In this document: positions 33,245 to 45,339 of the stretch, in pieces | Layout of the letters: every line of letters starts with the position of its first letter | How positions within the stretch are numbered: the stretch's first letter is position 1 | Source of the DNA: Rhabdophis nuchalis | Taxonomy: Eukaryota > Chordata > Lepidosauria > Squamata > Natricidae | Direction of reading: 5' to 3' | NCBI GenBank assembly: GCA_039707465.1 | Contig: CM077644.1 | Coordinates: 221,793,962 to 221,857,961, forward strand | Length of the DNA: 64,000 bases | Program-made: the position numbers and the translations under genes | The notes under the pieces: generated by a model | What the model was told of the DNA's origin: nothing | Databases searched by the model: none | The model's input: the letters and a program-made list of their open reading frames with translations, nothing else

Positions 33245-33478
33245 AGCAAAATACTGGTTATTTATTTACTTGTATCCCATATTTTTTTACAAAAAGTCAA
33301 GGCAGGGAACATATCCAAAAATACCTTCCTTCTCCTATTTCCCCACAATAACCTTGTGAGGTGAGATGTGCTGAGACAAAGGGACAAAGTCACCTACTTG
33401 GCTTTCATGGCTAAGGCAGATCTTGAACTCATCAGCTTTTGCTTTCTAGCATGATGCCGTAACCACTGGATCATCCTT
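33245..33478 (-). mobile_element. MIR/core-like tRNA-derived SINE
   Basis: On the minus strand: GTGGTTACGGCATCATGC-like head, TGAGTTCAAGATC, CCATGAAAGCCAAGTAGGTG, CACCTCACAAGG, and an AT-rich 3' end with GTAAATAAATAA. The order fits the common squamate tRNA SINE also represented at 59618-59790. Confidence 0.65.
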
Positions 33479-33831
33479 GATAAGAAGTCCAAATAAAACA
33501 AACAAGCTTGTGTATAAAGAGCACAGTCTATGCTTATTGGGGATAGACTGAGTCATCTGAAATCATTTAGCATCTGTAAGTAAGTGATCAAAGGACCACT
33601 CTACTATAAGGATGCTGCATTTCTCTGAAGTCATTATCTTGAAAGAGGAAGATGAAGACTAAATGTACGCTTACATATGGATAATTAAAAAAGCTGCTTC
33701 TCAACAATCCAGACAAGGTTTGATGTTTTAGTGCTTAACATTCTTAAATTTGATTGGGGGGGGGGGGGACGGGACACAGGGACATAAGTACGACTCAGTT
33801 GAGGGCAAAGGGAGCAATAAGGAAGCAATAG

Positions 33832-34065
33832 GTGAAAACTAACCAAGGAGAAAAGCAACTTAGAACTAAGGGGAAATTTCCTGACAGTTAGAACAATTAA
33901 TCAGTGGAACAGCTTGCCTCCAGAAGTTGTGAATGCTCCAGCACTGGAAGTTTTTAAGAAGATGTTGGATGTAGTGGTGTAATTTTTCCTGCCTAAGCAG
34001 GGGTTGGACTAGGAGACCTCCAAGGTTCCTTCCAATTCTGTTATTCTATTCTATCATTTGTTTTC
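33832..34065 (+). mobile_element. CR1 LINE 3' end
   Basis: Contains the last CR1 codons (SVEQLASRSC-type, from CAGTGGAACAGCTTGCCTCC), then TTCCTGCCTAAGCAGG, GGACTAGGAGACCTCCAAGG, TTCCTTCCAATTCTG and an ATTCTATTCTAT tail, as in snake CR1. 5'-truncated. A short poly-G run lies just upstream (33749-33768). Confidence 0.85.
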
Positions 34066-34776
34066 CCCACTTTGCCAGTCCTACATTCCATGAAGGTTTC
34101 CCCTTCCTATCCTTGGGCAGCCAAAGTATCTCTTTCCCACTCTAGCCTGAGCTTCTCCAACCAACTTCCTTAGAAAATTCCCTGTTTCATAGCAGCAGTG
34201 GAAGAAAAAACAGCTCTAGCTCATACAATGATCATCTGGACTTTTCAGCCTGGGTATGATGTGCCTCTTCTTGACCTCTCATTCCTCCATAAACTAAAAG
34301 GAAGATGTGAAAAGACAAAAAGAGTATCCAGCTATGGTCTCTGGGGAAACCTTCAGAACCTCTGAAGACTCTGCTTCTACTGCATATTGTTTCTGCTTCT
34401 GATTACAGCCCACAGACGCACCCCTTGGGAATTACCAAATAATGGTGGTTCTTTAAAAGGGAGGGGGAACAACTGCAACATCACCCCTACCAACAAAACA
34501 CTAGTGCTATGTTAGGCAAGCTTAGAACAGAACTTAAAAAGTGAAAGCTATGCCTACATCTTGACCAAAAAGATAAGAAAAATTAGCCCACATTTCCAAC
34601 CATGTTTAATTAACATATGTAATGATGTTGTCTGTTAAAATTTAAAATATATAATTTTGGCCATCAAAATACTAGTCATCTTTTCAAGTAGTCCATTCCA
34701 TACTGCTCATAAAATGTTCCAGAAGTCAAGGTTCCAAGTAATAGATCCACTGCAAACAAAAACTCTGAGGCAATTG

Positions 34777-35162
34777 TGTCAGAATATTCACGAACTGGCA
34801 GAGACATGGTAACAAGGTCAGCCAATGAATAGGCATAGCAACTATGTCTGCCAATGAGGGCTGTTTAGAAACTGAAACAGTATTTGCTGGAAACAGCTAG
34901 GCACATGGGCATGGCTTAGGCTTAATTTAACTGCCCTGTAGCAGGAGGCTCTCTGTCTGTATTAAGCTCTGAGCTCTGAACTGTAACCAATCTCTCCTCT
35001 GCCTGTGTTTTGCCTGTAACTACTACCACATTGGAGAATCCATTATTGATATTGTACATTTACTCATGTGTTATTTTATATATATAAAGAAGTTAATGAA
35101 TCCTGCTGAATCAGTTATCTTTGTGTGCTTTCTGGATGTGATTTCTGCAACAAACCCTGACA
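34777..35162 (+). mobile_element. Solo-LTR-like segment, 386 bp
   Basis: The ends TGTCAG and CTGACA are a perfect 6-bp inverted repeat of LTR type. A TATATATAAA motif lies about 80 bp from the right end. The flanking 5-mers (aattg, agatg) match poorly, so no duplication is demonstrated. No coding sequence was seen. Confidence 0.45.
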
Positions 35163-35299
35163 AGATGAATTTCTCACAGAATAGCTTTATTGGAAATATC
35201 ATATTGGCACACATCTGGTGGAAACCAACTCTGAGGCCCTTGGGTTTCACCTAATTAAAAGTTTTCCCCTCAGTCAGACAATTAGTCATATGGGCCAAC

Positions 35300-35480
35300 T
35301 GTCCACAGGTCTGGTGTTATCACTCCTCCTTCCTCCAGCCAGGTGTGAGAACGTCCTAGGGGAAAGTATTTTATTTTGACTACACAACCCCAGGTACCTC
35401 TAATTCTCCCTCCCTGTCCCTCAGCTCCAGTGTGGCAGCACTGAAGCTCTAAAATGGTTTCGGCCAGATCAGCTTCAGGG
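35300..35480. repeat. Unclassified dispersed repeat (copy 2)
   Basis: Same ordered blocks as 24560-24800 (TTTTATTTTGACTACACAAC, CCCAGGTACCTCT, CCCTGTCCCTCAGCTCCAG). Confidence 0.5.
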
Positions 35481-35950
35481 TTGACACTAAGGAGTCTAAC
35501 AGAATGTGAGGTCCTAATGACCATTTTCTGTTTCCAGTTGTTCTTATTTATTCCTAAGCTTTTTTCTAAGCCACACCTGTCATTAGCTACACCTGCTACA
35601 GCATAGGAATAGATAAATTCAGTCTTTTTGTAAATCATACAAAGAAAAAACAGTTATCATGCTTTCCCCAATCTGGTCTCATCTAGAGATTAAAACTCTA
35701 GATCTCTTAGTATTGCTGAGAGCCGATATACAAGGAAAACAAAGGGTTGTTGACAGTTTTGTAGTTTAACAATCCATTTTTACTGTGCGATTAGGTGTGA
35801 TCTCTTCTGCACTGATCAGCCTTAAGAAATATTCAACATAACTTCCTTGGCTTCAGAAACGCCTGTTGGTGAAATCGGGTGTAGTCCAGCTGTAGGAGAA
35901 ATACACTACATCCTGCCCAGTGTAATAAATGAAATGATATATAACATCAC

Positions 35951-36040
35951 CTGTAGAAATTCTGTGGAAAATTACTGGAATTGGCTCTGTGGTAACTAGT
36001 ACATCTTCATCATTATCTGAGCTGGACACATAGGTGTTAT
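35951..36040 (-). CDS. PARP8: PARP8 internal exon (NTYVSSSDNDEDVLV...)
   Basis: A 90-nt exon preceded on the minus strand by TTGCAG and followed by GTGATG. It completes Asp from the previous exon and reads NTYVSSSDNDEDVLV, then TTEPIPVIFHRIST, ending on the first base of a Glu codon. The acidic SSSDNDED run and the EPIPVIFHRI segment are characteristic of the PARP8 N-terminal region. No stop or frameshift is present. Confidence 0.92.
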
Positions 36041-36623
36041 CTGCAATAAGGCAAAAGAAAACACTACATTTAACTCACAGAAGCCTCTAAATCTTAGAGT
36101 GACAAGAAAATGCAAAATGCAAGCCACAAATATCAATATTCACAGGTCTCGTGGACACCGGGCTGTGGCACAGCATTAATAAGCCAGAGTCAAAAGGGCA
36201 AGTGTTGCTTTTCCTCTGATGAATTAATGATAAAAATGTACTCAATAATCAGTTTTATGGGGCTAGGCTGTAATCCATAACCCACTTAGTCAAGGCCTTA
36301 AACTATTTTTTTAACTGCTCATTGATTTTCAGTCCCATTTGGAAACCTGAACATGCTTTTTCCTAGCCTATTTCTCTTTCATTTGGCAACCATTAGTTTG
36401 CTTAACCCTTCAGCAGGCTTTTAGAAAAAAACCCACAAAGATTCTGATTATCTTTTATTTACTTTATCTCATCTCCATGAGGTTGTGACCAGTAGTGGGC
36501 AAGTGGCCATTAATTAATCATTTGAACCTGGATGTTGGAGAAGAAAGTTGTATCAACTTCCACCCAAACTAGGGGCTGATCAATCAGGGTTTTGTTGTGG
36601 GAGATAGAAAAGTTGTTATAACT

Positions 36624-36760
36624 CACTGGTTCTCAAACTTGGTAACTTTTAAGATGTGTGGACTTAAACTCCCAGAATTTCCCAGCCAGTGTTGCTGGTT
36701 GGGGAATTCTGGGAATTGAAGTCAGTACCCCTTTAAAGTTCTCAAATTTAAGAAGCACTG
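36624..36760. mobile_element. hAT-type MITE with CCCAGAATT core
   Basis: The ends CACTGGTTCTCAAACTT and TTTAAGAAGCACTG are imperfect inverted repeats. The inside is a fold-back of AACTCCCAGAATTTCCC and GGGGAATTCTGGG. Confidence 0.65.
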
Positions 36761-37317
36761 TTCTTCTTTGTAACTCAGTAAGCACAGACAGACTGTTTAT
36801 TGGCTAGCTGTTACTTCATGCTGTTACTCATTGGAACATACTCCTTAAACTATAATGTCTCCTAAAGGAGCCATTGTGTTGTGTATTGTATTGATTCCCA
36901 GTAATGGAACTTTTAATCTTTGCACTGTGTATTGGAAAGCTTTTTAACTTTTTTTTAGAACATTGGCATCTTTATCAAGCATTTATTCAAGTCAAGGGAT
37001 GCTATAGGAATTCTAGAATATGCCTGCAGTGTGTATTGGAAGATGGGGTTGGTGGCTGTAGAAAATGACTCAAAGGCCATTTCAATGCAAGCTTTGCCAG
37101 AAAAATCCCCTCAATGGGGGAAAAAGCAAAGTAACTGCCATTTGCAGAACTCACTGTCATCAAACAGAGATAAGGAATCCCCGTGCCTCTATTTTTAGCA
37201 AAGGCAGAGAGCATTATTATTATCACCATCATTTTGCAATCTACCCTGACTATATTGACAGACAACATACAACACACAGGCATTTTACATAGACGTATAG
37301 AACACATGTGTGTCTCA

Positions 37318-38013
37318 GGCAGTGGTGGGTTTCAAAAATTTTTAGAACCTCTTCTGTAATTGTGGCCTGCTTCGTGGGAGTGGCTTGCTGGCCATGTGAC
37401 CCGTGGGAGGGGTTTGCCAGCCACGTGACCGAGTGGGAGTGGCTTGGTAGTCATGTGACTGGGTGGGTATGGCCAACTTGTAAAATGTGGTGAAACTCAC
37501 TTAACAATGCTCTTGTTTAGCAACCAAAAAGTTGGCTCAGAAACTCTGGCATTTGAAGCATGCAAGTCTTAAAGCTGTTAAGTTACAAGACCCTTGAACC
37601 CCTAACCCTTTAGGGGGGAAAAAACCCAGGGGTGTTCAAACTTGACAACTTTAAGACTTGTGGATTTCAACTCCCAGAATTCCTCCTCTCGCTCTTCATC
37701 TTGATGATGTGCGGACGGTTGGGGGGAGGGAGCTGGAACTTGTTCTAAATGGCACTGTAGATTTTTGTGGAACCTGGTCTCAGGGGTGAAATTCAGCAGG
37801 TTCTGGAGAACTGGTAGTGGAAATTTTGAGTAGTTCAGAGAGTCAGTAAATACCACCTCTGGCTGGCCCCAGAGTAGGATGGGAATGGAGATTTTACAGT
37901 ATCCTTCCCCTGGAGTGAGGTGGGAATGGAGATTTTGCAGTATTCTTTCCGTGTCATGCTCATCAAGCACCCACAGAACCAGTAGTAAAAAAAAATGAAT
38001 TTCACCATTGGTG
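37318..38013. mobile_element. Composite of hAT-type MITEs (CAGTGGTGGGTTTC ends)
   Basis: The left end CAGTGGTGGGTTTCAAAAAT and the right end ATGAATTTCACCATTGG face each other. An inner pair (AGGGGTGAAATTCAGCAGG near 37785) suggests a second element inside. Also inside are a minisatellite (37374-37475), degraded TTAAGTGA-family sequence near 37500 and an AACTCCCAGAATTCC core near 37670. Confidence 0.5.
37374..37475. repeat. 29-30 bp minisatellite
   Basis: Units starting GTGGGAG at 37374, 37403 and 37433 and GTGGGTA at 37463, each containing GTGACC or a variant. About 3.5 units. Confidence 0.8.
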
Positions 38014-38045
38014 TGTTTCCTATTTTTACCTGCAGTGATAAAGAT

Positions 38046-38352
38046 CAGTGGTCCCCAATCTTTGCAGCTTGGTGGCCCAGCTGGGGGGCAGAGGGGAACC
38101 GGGCTGTGCAGGCTGGCACACATGTGTGCATGTGCAGCTCAAACTGTGTAAGCGGTGGACTGGTGTACATGGGCATGCACCCACAGCTAGACTGCAAGTT
38201 GAGCTGTGTGTGCATGCATGTGGACGTCAGCCCACTGCTCGTGCGAGCTGAACTGCAAGCAAGTGCAAGTGTACACTAAACCACCACTCAACAGCCTGGT
38301 TATGAATAGGCCATGGCCCAGTAGTGGTCTGCCATCTGGGTTGGAGACCCTG
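38046..38352. mobile_element. hAT-type MITE (CAGTGGTCCCCAATC ends)
   Basis: The left CAGTGGTCCCCAATC and the right GGTTGGAGACCCTG are inverted repeats related to the intact copy at 57656-58080. The interior differs. Confidence 0.65.
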
Positions 38353-38671
38353 ATATATATGGTATGTGATCTAAGGGTATGGTTATTTTAGCTGCATATT
38401 TATTTGAATGATTTATAGAGCTGTCCATTACAAAATAATTGGTTATCATTTCACCATCTGCAGCATAAAGAAAATCCAAATTTGGTTCTTATTAATTGAA
38501 TGTGTAGGAATTTGTTTGTTGTTTATACTCATTTATTCTTCTTCCTAGGTGTAATTTCCACCCTATTTTAAACAAACACTTGGGATAACTCCAAATACTG
38601 CATCTTTCTCTATTTAGCATGTTTTCTAAAGCCTATCCTTGATAAATCAGAATTCATGCCTAGTAAAGCTG

Positions 38672-39276
38672 TCATTTATGGGAGCTCCTAGATGCTCCCA
38701 TGTAACACCGCTCATGCGCGAGCTGCACTGGCTACCTGTGGTCTTTCGGGTGCGCTTCAAGGTGTTAACCATCATCTTTAAAGCACTCCATGGCACAGGG
38801 CCTAGTTATCTACAGGATCGCATTCTGCCCCATACATCCCTTCGGCCGATTCGCTCCCACAGAGAGGGACTTCTCCGGGTGCCGTCCACTAGGCAGTGCC
38901 AGCGGGTGATGCCCAGGGGAAGGGCCTTCTCTGTGGTGGGCCCAACTCTCTGGAACGACTTACCCCCCGAACTGAGAACGACCACGGACCTCCGTTCCTT
39001 CTGCAAGAAACTGAAAACCTATCTTTTCCAACAGGCCGGCCTGGCCTAGCTTACACCACCTAGCCTAGAGTCTGCAGTCAAATTGTTTAAACTGGTTTTT
39101 TAGGGGCACTGTTTTAATTTATTTAATTTTTTTAGCACAGGGATTCTAATTTAATCTGGTTTTATATTTTGTATTTTGCTATGTTTATATTTGTTTTTAA
39201 GTTGCCTGTGCACCGCCCCGAGTCCCTTTCTGGGAAAGGGTGCGGTATATAAATTTAATAAACTCAAACTCAAACT
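38672..39276 (+). mobile_element. L2-like LINE, 5'-truncated (AAACTC tail)
   Basis: C-terminal RT block within an open frame ending at 39049 (LRELHWLPV, LHGTGPSYL, LWNDLPPEL), 3' UTR, stem-loop (about 39209-39245) and a tail of AAACTC units instead of ATT. Confidence 0.87.
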
Positions 39277-39362
39277 CATTTTGGGGGAAATTATTGATCT
39301 ATTGAGCTGCTTAATATGACCAGTTAGCTTTTGGCTAAATATTTATTGAGGGACTAGAGAAG

Positions 39363-39766
39363 TGTTGACGAACCTTTTCGGTGCTGAAATGGGTGCATAT
39401 GCGCCCCCGCAGGGGGAAGCACCAGAAACCAGAAGAGCAGCTCCCTATTGTGCATGCCCATGCCAGGAAACCAGGCTTCCAGTTTCCAGTGTGCATACGT
39501 GCACTGGTCGCCTGTTCTTCCTTTTTGTGGTGCATATATGGGTGCGAAGACCAGCTGGCCAACATGCATCCGCACACCGGACACTCAGATACCTGGGGTG
39601 TGCATGCATGCCAGGGAGCTGCTCTTCCAGTTTTCCACGTGCGTTATCACTAGTTGGCTGGTGCACCGGCTGGAACCCAGAAGAGCAATGGGCAATGGCT
39701 GGTGTGCCCGGAGAGATGGCTCTGCATGCCATTTCCAGCAGGTGTGCCATAAGTTCGCCATCACGG
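39363..39766. mobile_element. hAT-type MITE (GTGATGGCGAACC family)
   Basis: The left AGTGTTGACGAACCTTTTCG and the right TGCCATAAGTTCGCCATCAC form the terminal inverted repeats of a family also at 40297, 48915 and 57278. GC-rich interior with repeated GTGCATAC/GCATGC words; no clear duplication. Confidence 0.65.
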
Positions 39767-40296
39767 AGGTAGACTGAACAGGAGAACCATTTGGCAGGGG
39801 ATGTTGGATTTAGGAAGGATCACATTACCACAGATCTGTTCTTGGTGCCATAATATCTGATGTTTAATCTCTATTTATGGTAACTACGATAACTTTTTCG
39901 TGTACCCATCAAAAGAAAACCAAGCACAATGACCACTTAGTCCCACTGTTATTTAATCATTATTTAAACAATTAGGTAAACTATTTAAACAATCTGAGCT
40001 TTCCCTCTCCTAAAGGAAAGAAAGATGAAGGATAAATTTGCAAACATCTTATTATACACAGATCATGCAGCTCTCCTGCATCCTGTAGGTCTCAGAAGAG
40101 CCTTCAGGGCTGTCATGTAGTTCTTACAAAGAAGGAAGTTGGAAATTAATTATCAAAACTTAAAAAATTATGACAGTTCTTTAGACCTACATTTCATGCT
40201 GGTAAATATATGGGCATAATTGAACAGGTGACATGTTTTAACTAATTGGGAGTAATGTTTCATTCATCTGGCAGTAGGTCAATGTATAGTATATGT

Positions 40297-40726
40297 CCGT
40301 GATAGCGAACCTATGGCACGCGTGCCACAGGTGGCACACGCAGCTGTCTGCAGGCGCGCCAGCTGTCGCCACCTCAGCTCCATTGTACATGGGTGCCTCC
40401 CGACGGCCAGATGGTTTTCAGGTCTCTGCTGTGTATACATGAGGGGGCAGTCAGGGGAAATTGCATACACATGCACTGGGGCGGAGGAGCGCCCCCACCC
40501 ATGCCCCATTTTTGGTCCCAAGAGGCTTCAGGGAGGCCTGCTAGGCCCAAAATGGGGCACAGGGGGTGTCATGCATGCACAGGGGGTCATGGGGGATAAT
40601 ACACATGCATGGAAGTGGGGGAGCACAGGCGGTCATGGGTGTATGCGCAAGGGAGACATTGCATTGTGGTTGTGGGCACATGCGCATGATTTCAGCACAC
40701 AAAGACAAAAAAGTAAGCCATCACTG
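40297..40726. mobile_element. hAT-type MITE (GTGATGGCGAACC family)
   Basis: Begins CCGTGATAGCGAACCTATGG and ends AAGTAAGCCATCACTG. The flanking gtatatgt (40289-40296) and gtttatgt (40727-40734) match at 7 of 8. Confidence 0.78.
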
Positions 40727-41471
40727 GTTTATGTTCTGTTCATAATGCCCACGTTCTTCTGCTTTTTATGAACCAAAAATAGTAATGACATTCCTGCTGC
40801 CATAAGATTTTTCATGTAAAAACATTCCCTTGCACGCGCCAAGGTGCATGCTTATTAGTTTGGTTATATGCTGGTTTTGCTGGTGCGTATATGCTGCTTT
40901 AATACAGAAGGACTTTGAAGGGTTTATATTTCCTTCTTTCAGGAAGAAGAGTGAAAAGAAAATGAAAAGCCGCACAACCCAATAACCATTAGCAATTATG
41001 GCAGCCTATAAATTAGATCCTATTCTTGATTTTCATCTAGCAGAACAGGTTCAGACCACATTTTTAAGAGGAGATTCTAGGTTCCCTGCAGTATTTGAAA
41101 TGCTTTCTTGTATTTTGAGATTTTTATGGTAAAAGTAGAACCAAAACCAGGAAAAGCTTTATTTAAATATTGGTTACAATTATCCTACCTCCAGGTGGGC
41201 TTAACCCCTCTAACTTTAAAGGCGGTTTCCAATTAGTATGGAAAAGAGAGCTGATTATGATGAAACTGATACATTTTAGGGGGGTAATGTCCTAGTGACA
41301 ATAACACAAATACACATGGAGTGGGGGAACTACACAAAAGACTTGAAATGCAGAGGCTTCCTTTATGATGTCAAGCCTTTGGTCCATGAACCTTCATACA
41401 GTACTGGACATAATATTTCTCCTGCATTGTTTCCCCACCCATTTTCATTCAATTAGATGGAAATTGCTGCA

Positions 41472-42125
41472 CATCCCGACTGGACTATTGTAACTCTCTC
41501 TACATGGGGCTTCCCTTGAGGTGCACCCGGAGACTTCAGCTAGTCCAGAACGCAGCCGCGCGAGCAATTATGGGTACCACAAGGTATACCCATGTAACAC
41601 CGCTCTTGCGCGAGCTGCACTGGCTGCCTGTTGTCTTCCGGGTGCGCTTCAAGGTGTTAATTATCATCTTTAAAGCGCTCCATGGCTCGGGACCTAGCTA
41701 TCTGCGGGATCGGATCCTGCCTCACACATCCTCACGGCCGATTCGCTCCCACAGAGAGGGGCTTCTCCGGGTGCCATCCACTAGACGTTGTCAGCGGGCG
41801 ACACCCAGGGGAAGGGCTCTCTCTGTGGCGGGCCCAGCCCTCTGGAACGACCTCCCCCCCGACATTAGGACCACCACGGACCTCCGCTCCTTCCGTCTTA
41901 AACTAAAAACACACTTCTTCTGCCTTGCTGGCCTGGGATAGTTACTCCTCTGTTTTGGGTTTATTGGGGATTTTTAGTTTAGTTAGTTTTAATGGGTATT
42001 TTAGCACAGGTATTGTTTAATTTATTTTTAATATGAAATGTTGTATATAGTTATTGTTTTTATTCTCCCTGTGCACCGCCCCGAGTCCCTGTGGGGAGAG
42101 GGTGCGGTTTATAAGTATTAAAATT
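41472..42125 (+). mobile_element. L2-like LINE, 5'-truncated
   Basis: Starts at the RT block SRLDYCNSLYMGLP. The open frame 41504-41941 includes LRELHWLPV and LWNDLPPDI. 3' UTR and stem-loop follow (about 42075-42110), with a tail of AATTGAA-like units. Among the least diverged short copies. Confidence 0.88.
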
Positions 42126-42275
42126 GAAACTGAATTGAATATATTTCTTTCTCAAAAAAAGAGACTTTGATCAAAATGCTGATGGGAGGAGTGCGATATT
42201 CTTGTGTTCTTTTACAAAAGTCCAGGTAAGTCCTAGACGGCATTATGCCCTTTTTCTTTCCTTGGATATGGAATA

Positions 42276-42563
42276 GGACAACTCGTCATGGCCAACTTTC
42301 CGCAGCCAACTTACTGCTCCCAATTGCCGCGGGACAATTCAACCATTTTATTTAATTATTTTAAATAATTTAATGATTTCAATTTCTGTCATTCGCATTT
42401 CATTTTATCCCTGCCTTTGCATCCTTTCTTTAATGATTTTATTCCACCATTTATTTGATAATATGTAACTTTGGCCCCACAACAGGTTGTCCCGTGACGG
42501 GCTGGCTGTGGTGAATTGGCTGTGGCGAGTTGGCCACTATGAGTTGGCTGTGGGGAGTTGTCC
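42276..42563. mobile_element. 288-bp TA-flanked MITE (GGACAACTC ends)
   Basis: The left GGACAACTCGTCATGGCCAA and the right GGCTGTGGGGAGTTGTCC are inverted repeats with TA on both sides (42274-42275 and 42564-42565). Both arms repeat a GGCTGTGG/AGTTGGC word about every 17 bp. Confidence 0.7.
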
Positions 42564-43302
42564 TAGACCCCCCCTTGGATAACCCACTCGCCAATTCAAT
42601 TCAATCTCAAGGGATTGTTTCAAAGAAATTTCTCCCACTGAGCTACTTCAGCCCAGAAAACAAGGGATGGAGTGAGGGAAACCCCTCCCCTCAAAAGAAT
42701 GTTACTAGGGAGGGCATCCTTTACCATCTCCAACAAGGAAGGAATCTCCAAAACAAAAGCAAATGGAGGTTAAGGGATCAGACTCTTAATCACTCCGAGA
42801 AAGAAGGCAGAAAAAACAGATGCCTCTCTAGCAAGTCAGGAAAACCTCTAAGAAATTGCAATGCCATTTTCAACACAGTTTTATTTTTAACAATCCATGA
42901 AAACGAGAAATTCCCTCTTCTTCAAAGACCACATTGCTTTAGTTGCTGTTAACACACTATCCCATCAGCAAAAGCTGAGAGCGAAGAACATCTTTTTGGG
43001 ATGGTTTTCCCCCTTCCCCCTTTTGCCTTTGCGTGGTTTTATATATCCATATCCACATCAGCTATTTATATAAAAGTCCTTTTAAAACAATAAAAATAAA
43101 ACAGGCAAACCACACTCTTCCCCAGATGCACTGGAGTCTTACATTCTCACCCTGCTAAAGAGAGGAAGGCTAAAAAAAGAGAAAATAAAGGGTGCAAATG
43201 AGGTGGCTAATGAAATGTGATTATCATGGAGGTGAGCCCAGGGCACAGTAATGGAACGTGAAACCTCTTTTACCGTCAGCAGCATAGAAAGTCACACTTT
43301 AC

Positions 43303-43340
43303 CTGGGTAATCCTCAGAGACGTGCACCGAATAGGAGATG
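43303..43340 (-). CDS. PARP8: PARP8 internal exon (ISYSVHVSEDYP)
   Basis: A 38-nt exon. On the minus strand a T-rich tract ending in AACAG precedes it and GTAAAG follows. It reads as one phase base, then ISYSVHVSEDYP, then one base that completes Asp with the next exon. The segment matches the SVSYSVHVSEDYPD region of vertebrate PARP8 (about residue 50 to 62, from memory of the family). It is the most 5' exon found here. Identification rests on the peptide, the splice sites and phase agreement with the next exon. Confidence 0.88.
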
Positions 43341-43344
43341 CTGT

Positions 43345-44390
43345 TAAAAAAGAAGAAAAGGATAAAGAATAAGAGAAGCAGAAGAATAATTGCGCTGCCC
43401 ACATTTATTTACAGATTTTTGACAATCCAACAAAGCAGTTACTTTACTATCTTTTAAAGGGCCTAGTACAAAAAACAACCCCATCATAACAGGAAAGCTC
43501 CCCAAGATTTCCCCTCTACTCAAAGAAGTACCTCTGTAATATAAAATTGCATTTTGGGAGGGGAGAAAGAAGAAAAATGAAAATCAACACTGCTAAAACG
43601 TCCAATTTTTGCAGCATTGCTTCCTGTTATCTGTCTTCATTTCTATCCCGAAAGGAAAACATAATATAGTTGCAATGTACAAATCACTTAAGACTATTTA
43701 AGAAGTTCTTTAGGGTTGCACCCCTGCAATTTAGAAGATGGGGTTTGCCTACTGCAGACTATGGTATAGAAAGACTGCAATCTATTTTATGCAAGAATAA
43801 TTTGTTCTATTGCTGATAATATCAGTTGCTTAACACCTTCAGGGTATTATTATTATTATTATTTTGACCAAAAGAAGAAGCTATTTTGAAATGTGCATGG
43901 ATCATTTTTTCTTTTTATAAAAGATTCTCACCAGTTATTTATGTATAAAAGAGTTCATCTATGATCATAGTCTTCTCTAATGTAGTCTTCAGGAATAGCC
44001 ATAAAACAGAGAACCTCCTTAACTCTGGAACAGTTACAACAATCTTGGAAAAGGTGCTTTACCACTCATCCAGATGCCATGTCCCCCCTCCCCCCCCCCA
44101 AAAAAGGTCACACAACACATTTCAGATGCATGGCAACTGAATTTACAATTGGCCACGCAGTGAACAACAACAAAAAAATCCATTCAGGAGAATAGACTTG
44201 TACCTACAAGCAACGTAATTCACTTCAAGGCCACCATAAAATTATAATAAGATCTGATGCAGTCACATCAGTACCTCAACTTACAATTGGCCATGACTTA
44301 TAACCCAAATTCCAGGCTCAGTTATGGTAGTATGTCAAGGACTTACTTTTATTTGCAAAAGTATAAAAGTATAAACTACTTATGTCCCAA
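43345..44390. other. PARP8 upstream intron, no recognised feature
   Basis: AT-rich DNA. A short (ATT) run lies at 43848-43864 without a visible LINE. The first PARP8 exons were looked for here and downstream and not found. Confidence 0.5.
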
Positions 44391-44399
44391 AGGTGCTTT

Positions 44400-44530
44400 T
44401 TCAGATAGCAAATGGAATTTCTTGTTTTTTTCTTTTGAAGATGTTTCGCTACTCATCTGAAGTGAAGAGCCAATTCTATTTTTTTTGTAGCTTCTTTTGT
44501 ATTTAGTGGGGCTAAGGTGGGAATGGAAGT
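44400..44530 (-). mobile_element. Penelope-like tail, degraded
   Basis: The minus strand reads GATGAGTAGCGAAACATCTTC, the degraded GAAACGTC side of the hammerhead-like repeat. The CTGANGA side is not preserved. Confidence 0.45.
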
Positions 44531-44661
44531 GGGAGATCTCTGGAATGCAAACAACTATCCACTGATAACCATAATCTTTCTTCCCTGTACTCAAACAATA
44601 ACCAGGTGCAAGGGGATGGGAATCTTGTCAGGTTGTATGGATGGGAAATGAGGTTATTTAC

Positions 44662-45327
44662 CATATTTTTCAGAGTATAAGATGCTCTGAAGTATAAGAC
44701 GCACCTAGCTTTTGGTGAGGAAAATAAGGAAAAAATCTGCCTCTGCCTCCCAGCAATTTCCCTTCTTGTAGCATATAGCCCATTTCAGTTTCAGCACAGC
44801 CTGATTAGCACAAGCAGCTGATTGTCAGTTGAATCCGCCTCCCGACAATCAGCTGTTTCAGGCTGCAGGGATTGCCATTGCCTATTTCCACCTCCACATG
44901 TCCCATTTTCGCCCTCTGCATTCCATTTTCAGCCTTCACATGCCCTGTTTTCAGCCTCCAGTTTCCACCCATTTTGGGCGGTGGGGATCAGCAATCAGAA
45001 TGGGTGGGAAATGGGGCATGTGGAGGCCAAAAACAGGGCACACGGAGGCAGAAATAGGTAATGGCAATCCCTGCAACCTGAAACAGCTGATGGTCGGGAG
45101 GCCGATCCAACCAACAATCAGCTGCTTGTGCTAATCAGGCTGTGCTGAAACTGAAACTGAAACAGGCTGTTTGCTATTTGCTGTAAGGAGGCAAATTACT
45201 GGGAAGCAGAGGCCAAAGGGTTGGGGCCCGCGGGTGTGCAGGGCTACATTTGGTGTATAAACGCACCCAAATTTTCGCCCACTTTTAGGAGGTGGAAAAG
45301 TGCATCTTATACTCCAAAAATACGGTA
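44662..45327. mobile_element. Long fold-back element (arms of about 300 bp)
   Basis: The ends TTTTTCAGAGTATAAGATGC and GCATCTTATACTCCAAAAAT are inverted repeats, and the inner sequence keeps pairing: GATTAGCACAAGCAGCTGAT at 44800 against ATCAGCTGCTTGTGCTAATC at 45117, and GCAGGGATTGCCATTGCCTA at 44866 against its complement near 45057. Only a short spacer near 44970-45000 is unpaired. Confidence 0.8.
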
Positions 45328-45339
45328 CTTCCAAGAATA

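Noticed and set aside
39335..40771. Several overlapping frames on both strands
   Set aside because: They lie within two GC-rich hAT-type MITEs, which do not encode proteins.
42530..42952. 140-codon open frame
   Set aside because: It begins inside a MITE and shows no recognisable domain; probably chance in a lower-AT stretch.
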